Source of the DNA: Clostridiales bacterium
Lineage (GTDB): Bacteria; Bacillota; Clostridia; Oscillospirales; Oscillospiraceae
Length of the DNA stretch: 33,295 bases
Direction of reading: 5' to 3'
Assembly (NCBI GenBank): GCA_029268065.1
Contig: JAJUHC010000027.1
Coordinates: forward strand, 1 to 33,295
Below the pieces are notes generated by a model. It was not told the origin of the DNA and searched no databases. It worked only from the letters and a program-made list of their open reading frames with translations. Made by a program: the position numbers and the translations under genes. Positions 25,525 to 32,233 of this stretch are shown piece after piece (position 1 is the stretch's first letter; each line of letters begins with the position of its first letter).

Positions 25525-27273
25525 ATGAGTAAGGATATCAGCACATATCTGGAACGCCTGGACATCAAGAACTTTGAGAGGATTGTCCCAAGACGCAGGA
25601 GCGTTATTAACGCAGCCGATGACTCTCTGCCGCAAAGCGAATTTAACGTAAACCTAGTGGCGCAGGCGCTCCACCCCAAGGTTCAGCATTTAGTAATTTC
25701 GGCGATAAAGGAGCAGGCGGGGAACGCCAAAAGCTACATACTTGAGCCTGCTCCCGGCACGGAAACCAAATCGCTGGCCTACTTTCGTGCCGGCCAGTAT
25801 CTGAGCGTAAGGCTGCGGATCGGTCAGTCCTTAATTACCCGACCCTATTCCATAAGCTCCTCCCCAAAAGAAGCGCTTAATGGAAGGTATGCCCTTACAA
25901 TCAAGCGCCTGGATGACGGATTTGCCTCAAACTTCATTTTTGACAACTGGCAGGTAGGAACGGTTATCGAGGCTTCTGCTCCCCAGGGTGAGTTTACATT
26001 TGAGCCGCTGCGCGATGCCCGCAATATTGTCGGCCTGGCCGGCGGGAGCGGAGTTACTCCTTTCTATTCTCTGGCACAGGCGATTGCCGACGGAACTGAG
26101 GACGCCACGCTCACCCTGCTCTATGGCAGCAGAAGACACGATGAGATTCTCCTTAAGAAGGAGCTGGAAGCGCTGGCAGCTTCCTCCAGCAGGATCAAAG
26201 TTGTTCATGTGTTGAGCAACGACTCTGAGGCGGAGGGCTACGAACAGGGCTTTCTTACTGCGGACTTGGTCAGGAAGTATGCCCCCGCCGGCGACTTCTC
26301 CATTTTTATCTGCGGGCCGGCCAATATGTACAGATTCCTGAAAAAGGAATTAGCGCAGCTGGAGCTGCCGAGGCGCCGCCTTCGCTATGAGATGTTCGGG
26401 GATTATAAAGACCCTGAAAACGACAAGGATTTCCCGCATACCGCAATCGGTAAGTCCTTCAGGCTCCGGGTTGAAATGCAGGGCAAAAGAGAAACCATTC
26501 AGGCCAGGAGCGGTGAAAGCATCCTTGTTGCTATGGAGCGCGCTGGCATTGCGGCTCCCAGCAGCTGCCGCAGCGGCGAATGCGGGTTTTGCCGCTCAAG
26601 GGTGGTCAGCGGCAGCTATTATATTCCCGAAGGTTTGGATTACCGGCGCATGGCTGATTTAAAGCTCGGATATATCCATCCATGCTGTACATTTGCCGCC
26701 GGCGACCTCCATATTCGTATGGCAAGCGATGAGGGCGAAATAAAAAGGGGTACTATGCAGCAGCGCAAACGCTCGGTTGGGCTGATAATGACCTTGATTA
26801 TGTCGATTGTTATGGGTATTGTTGCCACTTTATACGCCCGCAGCGGAATGCCCCCTCAGGTATTGGCATCGTCGCCTCCGGCGGCGGTCATGATGCTCAG
26901 CTCCGTTTTAATGTCGCTGACAGTCGGTATAATCATCTGGCTGGCCATACCATCCTCCAGATGGGGAGGTATGCTGGCGGCAAAAGCGCAGGCCGATCCA
27001 GGCAGTTTTAAGTTTACTGCCCTAAACTGCTTGCCCATATCCTTCGTCAATTCATTTATTATCGGCATTGTGATCAGCTTTATCAATATAAGCAGGAGCC
27101 ACGCCAGAATACCGGCGGCGGTTGCGCCGCCCCTTGGTCTGATGTGGTTCGGTTCCTGGGTGAAGATGTTCCCCGTCTTGCTGGTAGTGGCCTATGTGCT
27201 TGCCATGCTGGTATCCCCGCTGATTGTCAGATGGGTAAAATTGCCTCAGGGCCCGCCGAAGCAAAGAGGCTGA
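25525..27273 (+). CDS. NAD(P)H:flavin reductase with 2Fe-2S ferredoxin domain and membrane tail
   Basis: A 582-residue fusion. Residues 60-150 form a ferredoxin-reductase FAD domain with RPYSISSSP. Residues 165-300 are the NAD(P) domain, with GLAGGSGVTPFYSL and ICGPANMYRFL. From about 348 there is a plant-type 2Fe-2S site, CRSGECGFC plus a fourth cysteine in HPCCTF. From about 412 four hydrophobic helices follow, seemingly two related helix pairs, resembling small DUF2798-like membrane domains. Electrons would pass NAD(P)H to FAD to 2Fe-2S at the inner face of the membrane. The membrane tail on this class of reductase is unusual. The ATG has a GGGGAGGGGG site 8 bases upstream and lies 2 bases after the CrtI-like gene, its likely redox partner. 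Confidence 0.88.
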   Translation: MSKDISTYLERLDIKNFERIVPRRRSVINAADDSLPQSEFNVNLVAQALHPKVQHLVISAIKEQAGNAKSYILEPAPGTETKSLAYFRAGQYLSVRLRIGQSLITRPYSISSSPKEALNGRYALTIKRLDDGFASNFIFDNWQVGTVIEASAPQGEFTFEPLRDARNIVGLAGGSGVTPFYSLAQAIADGTEDATLTLLYGSRRHDEILLKKELEALAASSSRIKVVHVLSNDSEAEGYEQGFLTADLVRKYAPAGDFSIFICGPANMYRFLKKELAQLELPRRRLRYEMFGDYKDPENDKDFPHTAIGKSFRLRVEMQGKRETIQARSGESILVAMERAGIAAPSSCRSGECGFCRSRVVSGSYYIPEGLDYRRMADLKLGYIHPCCTFAAGDLHIRMASDEGEIKRGTMQQRKRSVGLIMTLIMSIVMGIVATLYARSGMPPQVLASSPPAAVMMLSSVLMSLTVGIIIWLAIPSSRWGGMLAAKAQADPGSFKFTALNCLPISFVNSFIIGIVISFINISRSHARIPAAVAPPLGLMWFGSWVKMFPVLLVVAYVLAMLVSPLIVRWVKLPQGPPKQRG

Positions 27274-27334
27274 ATACAAAAGGAATCACGCGAACGACTT
27301 TAAATAATAATAACAAGGGACAGGAGGCGAATTT

Positions 27335-28549
27335 ATGTTAGCGTCAAGCCATTATTTTCCACCGTTTTCCGAGGAAGAATACCAGCGGCGTTATCGTGTG
27401 CTCCGGGGGGCAATGAAGGAGGCGGGCCTGGACTGCCTGCTTGTTTACGGGGCTATTTCCCTGGCAGGCAACGATACCGGTCAGATCAATGCTCAGTATT
27501 TGTCCAACTATGCCGGGGTCGGCCACACCTACGTCGTATTTCCGCTCGAGGAGGCTCCGACCCTGCACATTGGCGTACCGCTGCATGCGCAAAACGCCAG
27601 GGACCTCAGTCCCATTCAGGATGTGCGCGGCGGCATGCAGATTGAGATCTCGGTACGCGATCGGTTGAAGGAAATTGGTTTAGACAAAGGCAGTATCGGA
27701 ATTGTCGGTCCAGGTGTCACTTATTTTATGCCCTGCACCATCCCTTATGAGCATTACACTTGCCTGTTAAGCGAATTCCCTCAGGCACAGTTTCAGAACG
27801 TGAGCGAATGGTATGAGAGCATCCGTTCCGTCAAAAGCGATGAAGAAATTGCTCTAATTGAGAGAGCGGCCGCACTCAACGATTTGTGCCACGAAGAATT
27901 GTTTCACGCCACCCGTCCGGGCATGAGCCACGCCGACATGCGTCGTATCGTGGAACAGGTCGCCTTCATGCATAAAGGAAATCACTGCATGATGCACCTG
28001 AGTTCCTGGCCCATGTCGAACCAGACCTGGCCGTATCCGGATTTTTGGCCGACCGACCGCAGCGTTGAAGCCGGCCATATGGTCATGACTGAGATGCCGG
28101 TGGGATACGGGATGTACTATACAAAGATAATGGGTACATATTTTATGGGAGAGCCTACCAAAGAATATCGCGACATGTTCGAACTTGCCGCCTCGGTCCA
28201 GGAACGGGTGATTCGCGAGCTCAAGCCGGGCATGAAGGGAAGTGATGTGGACAGATTCGTAGAGCCTTTCAGGAAGGAGGGCTATCTGGCCACGCAATTG
28301 GTTTCCGGCTGGTGCAACTACAACTCGCTGCCCTTCGTCGGGCAGACCAACCCGAATTTCCCCGAAAGGCAAAAGCAATCCCATCTTGACTATGTCTTTA
28401 AGCCGAGGCTCTGTGTGCAGGTAATGGCTTATCCCATAGCGCCCGGATTCAAGCGGGGGCTGTGGGTGGGCAGCACCTGCGTGTTCACAGAAGATGGCTT
28501 AAGAGAGCTAAACAAATACCCTGTGAGGGAATTGCGTGTCATTAAATGA
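27335..28549 (+). CDS. M24-fold protein (aminopeptidase P/creatinase-like) lacking the metal site
   Basis: A 404-residue protein with the two-domain layout of aminopeptidase P, creatinase and ectoine hydrolase: an N-terminal creatinase domain (residues 15-150) and a C-terminal pita-bread domain with SVKSDEEIALIERAA, then VQERVIRELKPGMKGSDVD and VFTEDGLREL. The five metal ligands of active M24 peptidases are mostly gone. The first Asp is Glu253 and the second is Lys264; the HGIG histidine and the IEPG glutamate have no counterpart, and the last glutamate is also replaced. His217 and His221 remain as possible catalytic residues, as in metal-free creatinase. It may hydrolyse a C-N bond without metal or be a binding protein. 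AGGAGG lies 7 bases before the ATG. Last gene of the TetR operon. Confidence 0.82.
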   Translation: MLASSHYFPPFSEEEYQRRYRVLRGAMKEAGLDCLLVYGAISLAGNDTGQINAQYLSNYAGVGHTYVVFPLEEAPTLHIGVPLHAQNARDLSPIQDVRGGMQIEISVRDRLKEIGLDKGSIGIVGPGVTYFMPCTIPYEHYTCLLSEFPQAQFQNVSEWYESIRSVKSDEEIALIERAAALNDLCHEELFHATRPGMSHADMRRIVEQVAFMHKGNHCMMHLSSWPMSNQTWPYPDFWPTDRSVEAGHMVMTEMPVGYGMYYTKIMGTYFMGEPTKEYRDMFELAASVQERVIRELKPGMKGSDVDRFVEPFRKEGYLATQLVSGWCNYNSLPFVGQTNPNFPERQKQSHLDYVFKPRLCVQVMAYPIAPGFKRGLWVGSTCVFTEDGLRELNKYPVRELRVIK

Positions 28550-28619
28550 TTCGTTTATGCCGTAGAAAAGAATGAGTCTATAATGACTTATCGTAGTTTC
28601 GATGGGTTAATAGTTATAA

Positions 28620-28657
28620 AATCAGGCGGAAGCCACACGGGGGCTTCCGCCTTGATT
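28620..28657 (+). terminator. Intrinsic terminator of the TetR operon
   Basis: GGCGGAAGCC (28625-28634) pairs with GGCTTCCGCC (28642-28651), extended by AATCA and TTGATT on the outside. It is 70 bases behind the M24-type gene. Confidence 0.8.
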
Positions 28658-28664
28658 ATCCAAA

Positions 28665-28737
28665 AGCAAAACCGGGAGGGAATGTCAAGGACGGCGAAGC
28701 CGCTTACTTATCCTTGATACTCTCTCCCGGTTTTGCT
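28665..28737. repeat. 73-base nested hairpin between convergent genes
   Basis: Outer stem AGCAAAACCGGGAG (28665-28678) with CTCCCGGTTTTGCT (28724-28737), middle stem TCAAGGA (28685-28691) with TCCTTGA (28711-28717), and inner CGGC-GAA-GCCG (28692-28702). The arms are GC-rich inside and A/T-rich outside, so it can terminate minus-strand transcripts from the regulator side. Three coaxial stems are more than a terminator needs. Confidence 0.7.
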
Positions 28738-28775
28738 ATGTACTCGCTGACATATCGAAATTTGTTTATTTCTTT

Positions 28776-28913
28776 CTACATGCTTCGAATCCACAAATGC
28801 CAAGACCGATCGCCATAACAATTACAAGGATTTAAAATAGCATCGATATAATTGAATACCAAAACTATTGCACCCAGCAGAAAAACAATTATCCTAAAAA
28901 CAAATTTTACCAC
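28776..28913 (-). CDS. Possible 45-residue membrane-anchored small protein
   Basis: GTG 28913 has AGGAG 7 bases upstream and opens 45 codons to TAG (28776-28778). Residues 4-20 are a strong hydrophobic helix (FVFRIIVFLLGAIVLVF) after one Lys. The short C-terminus holds a CNC pair and three aromatic residues ending in WIRSM. It lies 65 bases behind the LuxR-type gene on the same strand and is followed by the nested hairpin, so it has the layout of a real last gene. No homologue is known to me. Confidence 0.45.
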   Translation of the reverse strand: MVKFVFRIIVFLLGAIVLVFNYIDAILNPCNCYGDRSWHLWIRSM

Positions 28914-28978
28914 CTTACCACTCCTGCTGCAAATGTTGTGATAGGCTGTCTGTTTCTCTTGCTGCCCCCCTCCTTTGT

Positions 28979-31486
28979 TTACGTTTCCGCTTTGCTCAGA
29001 TACCCTCGGTCCTGTGCCAACTTGATGGCCGATACCTTGCTGTTTACCCCGAGCTTTTGATAGATGTTCTTAAAATGGGTCTTCGCCGTTTCCTCAGATA
29101 TGTACAAGCGCGCCGCCATTTCCTTTCTGCTCAGTCCCATTGCAGCCAGGGAAAGGATATCTGTTTCACGCTGTGAAAGCGTCACTGTTGGCCGGGAAAG
29201 CCCTGCCGCAACGGTTTCATAGTTCCGGCTCAATGCGAGGATGCGGTTCACAAATTCGTTATCCGGATTTTCCTTTGCAATTTGCCTCAGCATGCCAAGT
29301 ATGTGGGGCGCGCTTTCCGCAAAGGGCAGCACCAGATTATCGTCCTCAGCCTCACGCAGTGCGGCTTTGAGGAATGGCATACCATTTTGCGGTCCGTACA
29401 GGTGAGAGCGGGTGGCGGCTTCGAATATCCGGTTATGGATAAACCCCAGGCGATTGCTGAATACGGAAAAGTATGCCTCAAACTGTTCAATACGGGCTTC
29501 AAGCTCGGCATACTTTCCCAGCGCAAGGAGCGTTTTCCCGTACACAATATAGCTGAATGCGATGCCTTGAGAAAAGAAGTCGGTCCCCCTCAGTTCACCG
29601 GTCTGCAGCCATACGGGAATGCGCTCCGGCTGGCCAAGGCAGGCAAGCACATATCCCTTGCAAAGGTCAACTGTGGTGTTAAGTATGGCGCGGTTTTCTT
29701 TCTCCACATCGTATCCCATCTGATCAAGCATTCTGAGCGCTTCCGTTACTTTGCCTTCTGCCAGATGCAGGCGGATTAAGGAAAACCGCGCACAGATAGC
29801 AACGCAGACTTGCCGCATGCTCTCGGCTTTTGCAATTGCCCGACGGCAGTGCGTTGCAGCGTTGTTTAATTCTCCCGTTTCAAGTGCATATTCTGCGGGA
29901 GCCAAAGCGTCGCTTCCAGTTCCGCAGCCTCCTGAGAATTTGGCATAGCCGACATCGGCGGAGAGCAGCTCCACTAGTTTTTTCAAACCCCCTCTGTCTC
30001 TGTAGTAGAGATATAGATAATGAGGTGAGGCAAATGTAAATTCGTTGTCTTTTAGGGTAATATAGGAGTTTTGCCCGTTCAATAGCCTGAATATCTCCTG
30101 GTCGGAAGCGCGCATAGCGGCCACGTCGTTAAACAATGTGAATTTACGCACAATCAGGATTTCCCCGAAAATCCGGTTTCGATAGACCTGATCCAGGCCT
30201 TCCTGTTCTGTGTAATACCGTTTCAGCTCATCCAGTCTTTCACTCCAGCTTAAAATGGTATTTTCCTTTCCCAGGAGAATTGAATAAAAGATATGCAGCA
30301 GATAGGCAAAGGGATACTGAAACAGAAGCTGGCGGGGAGCGCGGTCAAACATCTCATCCGCGCCATCAAAGTCCAGCCACTGGTTGCGTATGTTTTTCGG
30401 ATCATTCAGATGGGAAAGGATATCCTCCACACGGCCCGCCTGATTCCAATAACGGTAGGCCGGCAGAAATTCCTGACTGCTCAGCAGCCAGTCGCCCAGC
30501 CGTCCGTATAAGGTTCGAAGCTCTTCGCCGGAAAACGGCCTTTTGAGGCGAAGGTAGTTCAGCAGCACCTGATGGATATGATATTTTCCTGTCCTTTCCT
30601 CATAAAAGACAAAGGCGTTTTCCATGTTCAGCAATTTCAAGCGCCGCGGAGCATCCTCTGCCTGTGTGACCATCGCAGCCTGTTCGGCAGTGAATTCTTC
30701 CATAATGGAGAGCCGCAGCAGAAAATCCTGCATAGAACTGTCATAACGGGCAAACAACGCCCGTTCGATCATGCTTTCCACATTCGTGTTCATGCCGACA
30801 GGAATCCCGTTTTCAAGTCCTAAAAGAAGTATGTAGGCGAAGGATATCCACCCGTCGGTGTGCTGCCACACCTGATTCAGATCTTCTTCCGAGATATGCT
30901 TCTGCATCAGACGGCAGTAATCTCCGAGCTCGTCCTCGGTGAATTTGAGAAGCTGTCTTGGCAGAAGGCAGCATTGCCCTCGGGAAAGCAGCTCAACAAA
31001 ATCGAGACCGGTGGTATCCCTTGTGACCAGCAGGATTGACAGCCCTTCAAGCTCCTCCTGGGCAAGCCGAAGAAGCACGCTATTCAAATGGGCATCCCTC
31101 GCCAGATGATAATCGTCCAGCACCATCAGATAATGCTCTTCGAATTTTACCCTACCAAGTACACGCAGCACCCTTTCCATCTGGGGCGCGTCTGCAGGAA
31201 GGCCGAGGGATTTGAGAGCGATCCCCGCCTGCTTGTCCATTTCCATGATATCGTCTGCAAAACTGTCCCAAAAGGCGGCTTCCGAATGGCTTAAATCAGA
31301 AAAGGTGAACCAGAAAGACCGGACGCTTTGATTCCGGGTGAATAATTTTACCGCTGTCGTCTTTCCGTATCCCATCGGGGCTTCCAGAATGGTAAGCGGA
31401 TATTCAAAAACAGCGAACAGCGCGGCGTCAATTCGCGCCCTGCTTAAAATGCTTTTATTTCTCAGCCGTTTCACTCCCTGTGCCAC
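28979..31486 (-). CDS. LAL/MalT-type LuxR-family transcriptional regulator
   Basis: An 835-residue regulator of the MalT class. A P-loop APMGYGKTTAV (36-46) and Walker B-like LMVLDDYH (near 120) form the ATPase module, followed by a long helical-repeat sensor region. The C-terminal LuxR helix-turn-helix (about 772-832) has LSQRETDILSLAAMGLSRKE and TAKTHFKNIYQKLGV. Such proteins are activated by ATP plus an inducer and bind near -35 of target promoters. It is convergent with the TetR operon and divergent from DUF2442/GLUG genes, with an operator-like dyad in between. The GTG start at 31486 has only GAGAG about 9 bases before it; a GTG four codons later is an alternative. An extended -10 (TGCTATAAT, 31662-31670) could drive it. 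Confidence 0.92.
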   Translation of the reverse strand: MAQGVKRLRNKSILSRARIDAALFAVFEYPLTILEAPMGYGKTTAVKLFTRNQSVRSFWFTFSDLSHSEAAFWDSFADDIMEMDKQAGIALKSLGLPADAPQMERVLRVLGRVKFEEHYLMVLDDYHLARDAHLNSVLLRLAQEELEGLSILLVTRDTTGLDFVELLSRGQCCLLPRQLLKFTEDELGDYCRLMQKHISEEDLNQVWQHTDGWISFAYILLLGLENGIPVGMNTNVESMIERALFARYDSSMQDFLLRLSIMEEFTAEQAAMVTQAEDAPRRLKLLNMENAFVFYEERTGKYHIHQVLLNYLRLKRPFSGEELRTLYGRLGDWLLSSQEFLPAYRYWNQAGRVEDILSHLNDPKNIRNQWLDFDGADEMFDRAPRQLLFQYPFAYLLHIFYSILLGKENTILSWSERLDELKRYYTEQEGLDQVYRNRIFGEILIVRKFTLFNDVAAMRASDQEIFRLLNGQNSYITLKDNEFTFASPHYLYLYYRDRGGLKKLVELLSADVGYAKFSGGCGTGSDALAPAEYALETGELNNAATHCRRAIAKAESMRQVCVAICARFSLIRLHLAEGKVTEALRMLDQMGYDVEKENRAILNTTVDLCKGYVLACLGQPERIPVWLQTGELRGTDFFSQGIAFSYIVYGKTLLALGKYAELEARIEQFEAYFSVFSNRLGFIHNRIFEAATRSHLYGPQNGMPFLKAALREAEDDNLVLPFAESAPHILGMLRQIAKENPDNEFVNRILALSRNYETVAAGLSRPTVTLSQRETDILSLAAMGLSRKEMAARLYISEETAKTHFKNIYQKLGVNSKVSAIKLAQDRGYLSKAET

Positions 31487-31514
31487 AAAATAATACTCTC
31501 AAAACAAGCTGCCC

Positions 31515-31655
31515 TTTTTGGAGTTCCTCCAAACGTCTCAGCTTGCACAGAACCTTTTGACGAACCCTGCCGTCCCCCCGTCTGTTTTCGCAGAACTGAA
31601 GATACTTTCTTTTTGTGCCGTCCCAGTTGCTAACTGTTTTGATTCGTACAGACAC
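31515..31655 (-). pseudogene. Transposase N-terminal relic (IS1634/IS4-superfamily-like)
   Basis: About 47 codons on the minus strand resemble the N-terminal domain of IS1634-type transposases: VRIKTV...WDGTKRKYLQF, ENRRGDGRVRQKVLCKL, and RRLEELQKG. The similarity then stops and the frame runs on without sense into the first codons of the LuxR-type gene. The rest of the transposase is absent, so this is a decayed end of an insertion sequence whose other part was lost or replaced. It lies in the leader of the regulator gene and may have supplied its promoter. The match is by eye. Confidence 0.55.
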
Positions 31656-31661
31656 TGTCAG

Positions 31662-31670
31662 ATTATAGCA
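31662..31670 (-). promoter_or_regulatory. Extended -10 promoter upstream of the LuxR-type gene
   Basis: On the minus strand TGC-TATAAT is an extended -10 element. No good -35 is present, as is usual for this type. The start would be near 31655, giving a 170-base leader that includes the transposase relic. Confidence 0.5.
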
Positions 31671-31807
31671 CAAATCTTGTCGAAAATCCAGCGCATTATC
31701 AAAAGCGTGACGCTATGGAACCGGCTGTAACGTCGCCGTATAACGGCCGGCCGCGCAACCTGACGGCAAAGGATTTCTTTCACCGGAAAAATAGCTCTGA
31801 AAGTCAC
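31671..31807. other. Rest of the gap upstream of the LuxR-type gene
   Basis: No gene is seen between the relic promoter and the leader hairpin at 31808. It may contain the outer end of the lost insertion sequence, but no terminal inverted repeat could be paired because the other end is missing. Confidence 0.35.
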
Positions 31808-31840
31808 AACCTCCGGCTAAGCCAAGCAGAGCCGGAGGTT
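31808..31840 (+). terminator. Orphan intrinsic terminator or attenuator
   Basis: AACCTCCGGCT (31808-31818) pairs perfectly with AGCCGGAGGTT (31830-31840), followed by TATTG. No plus-strand gene lies upstream, so it may be the remains of a deleted gene, or may shield the next promoter from read-through. Confidence 0.6.
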
Positions 31841-31857
31841 TATTGAGCGCAATATAA

Positions 31858-31875
31858 ATCCCCCATTTGGGGGAT
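31858..31875. promoter_or_regulatory. Candidate LAL/MalT-type activator site
   Basis: ATCCCCC-ATTT-GGGGGAT is a perfect 7-bp dyad. Its centre is about 43 bases before the start predicted from TACACT (31898-31903), where no -35 consensus is seen. The G-run resembles the GGGGA core of the known MalT box. This is the expected place for activation by the divergent LuxR-type regulator. Confidence 0.5.
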
Positions 31876-31897
31876 ACTCAGCACTCATTATTTTTTT

Positions 31898-31903
31898 TAC
31901 ACT
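31898..31903 (+). promoter_or_regulatory. -10 element of the DUF2442 gene
   Basis: TACACT follows a run of eight T residues. The start would be near 31910, with a 45-base leader to the ATG. Confidence 0.45.
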
Positions 31904-31954
31904 AAAACGGAACATGATTTTTGTCCATGCAGTGCGGAAAGGAGGCGCAAAGAT

Positions 31955-32203
31955 ATGAAAATTACGAATGTCTGTGCGACTGAGGATTATAGGCTTCTGA
32001 TTGACTTTGAGGAAGGCAATCAGGTGATATTTAACATGCAGCGAATGGTGGAAACCCTTCCATACCAGAGGCTGAAAAATCCGGATACATTCAAATCAGT
32101 CCGGTTTGAGGATAAGGCCGTTTATTGGGAACCGCCGGACGGGAAACCGGAGATCGTTCCCATACGGTTTACCGTAGACAGCATTTTGTTCACGCTGCGG
32201 TAG
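31955..32203 (+). CDS. DUF2442 domain protein
   Basis: An 82-residue protein with the DUF2442 layout: ITNVCATEDYRLLIDFEEGN at the N-terminus, a middle region with FKSVRFEDKAVYWEPP, and a C-terminal PIRFTVDSILF. The family is small, soluble, mostly beta, and sometimes encoded next to toxin-like or phage genes; function is unknown. GGAGG lies 10 bases before the ATG. It is followed after 30 bases by the GLUG-repeat gene and probably shares its promoter. Confidence 0.82.
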   Translation: MKITNVCATEDYRLLIDFEEGNQVIFNMQRMVETLPYQRLKNPDTFKSVRFEDKAVYWEPPDGKPEIVPIRFTVDSILFTLR

Positions 32204-32233
32204 AGCATTAAGAAAAAAATTATTTGGGGAGAT

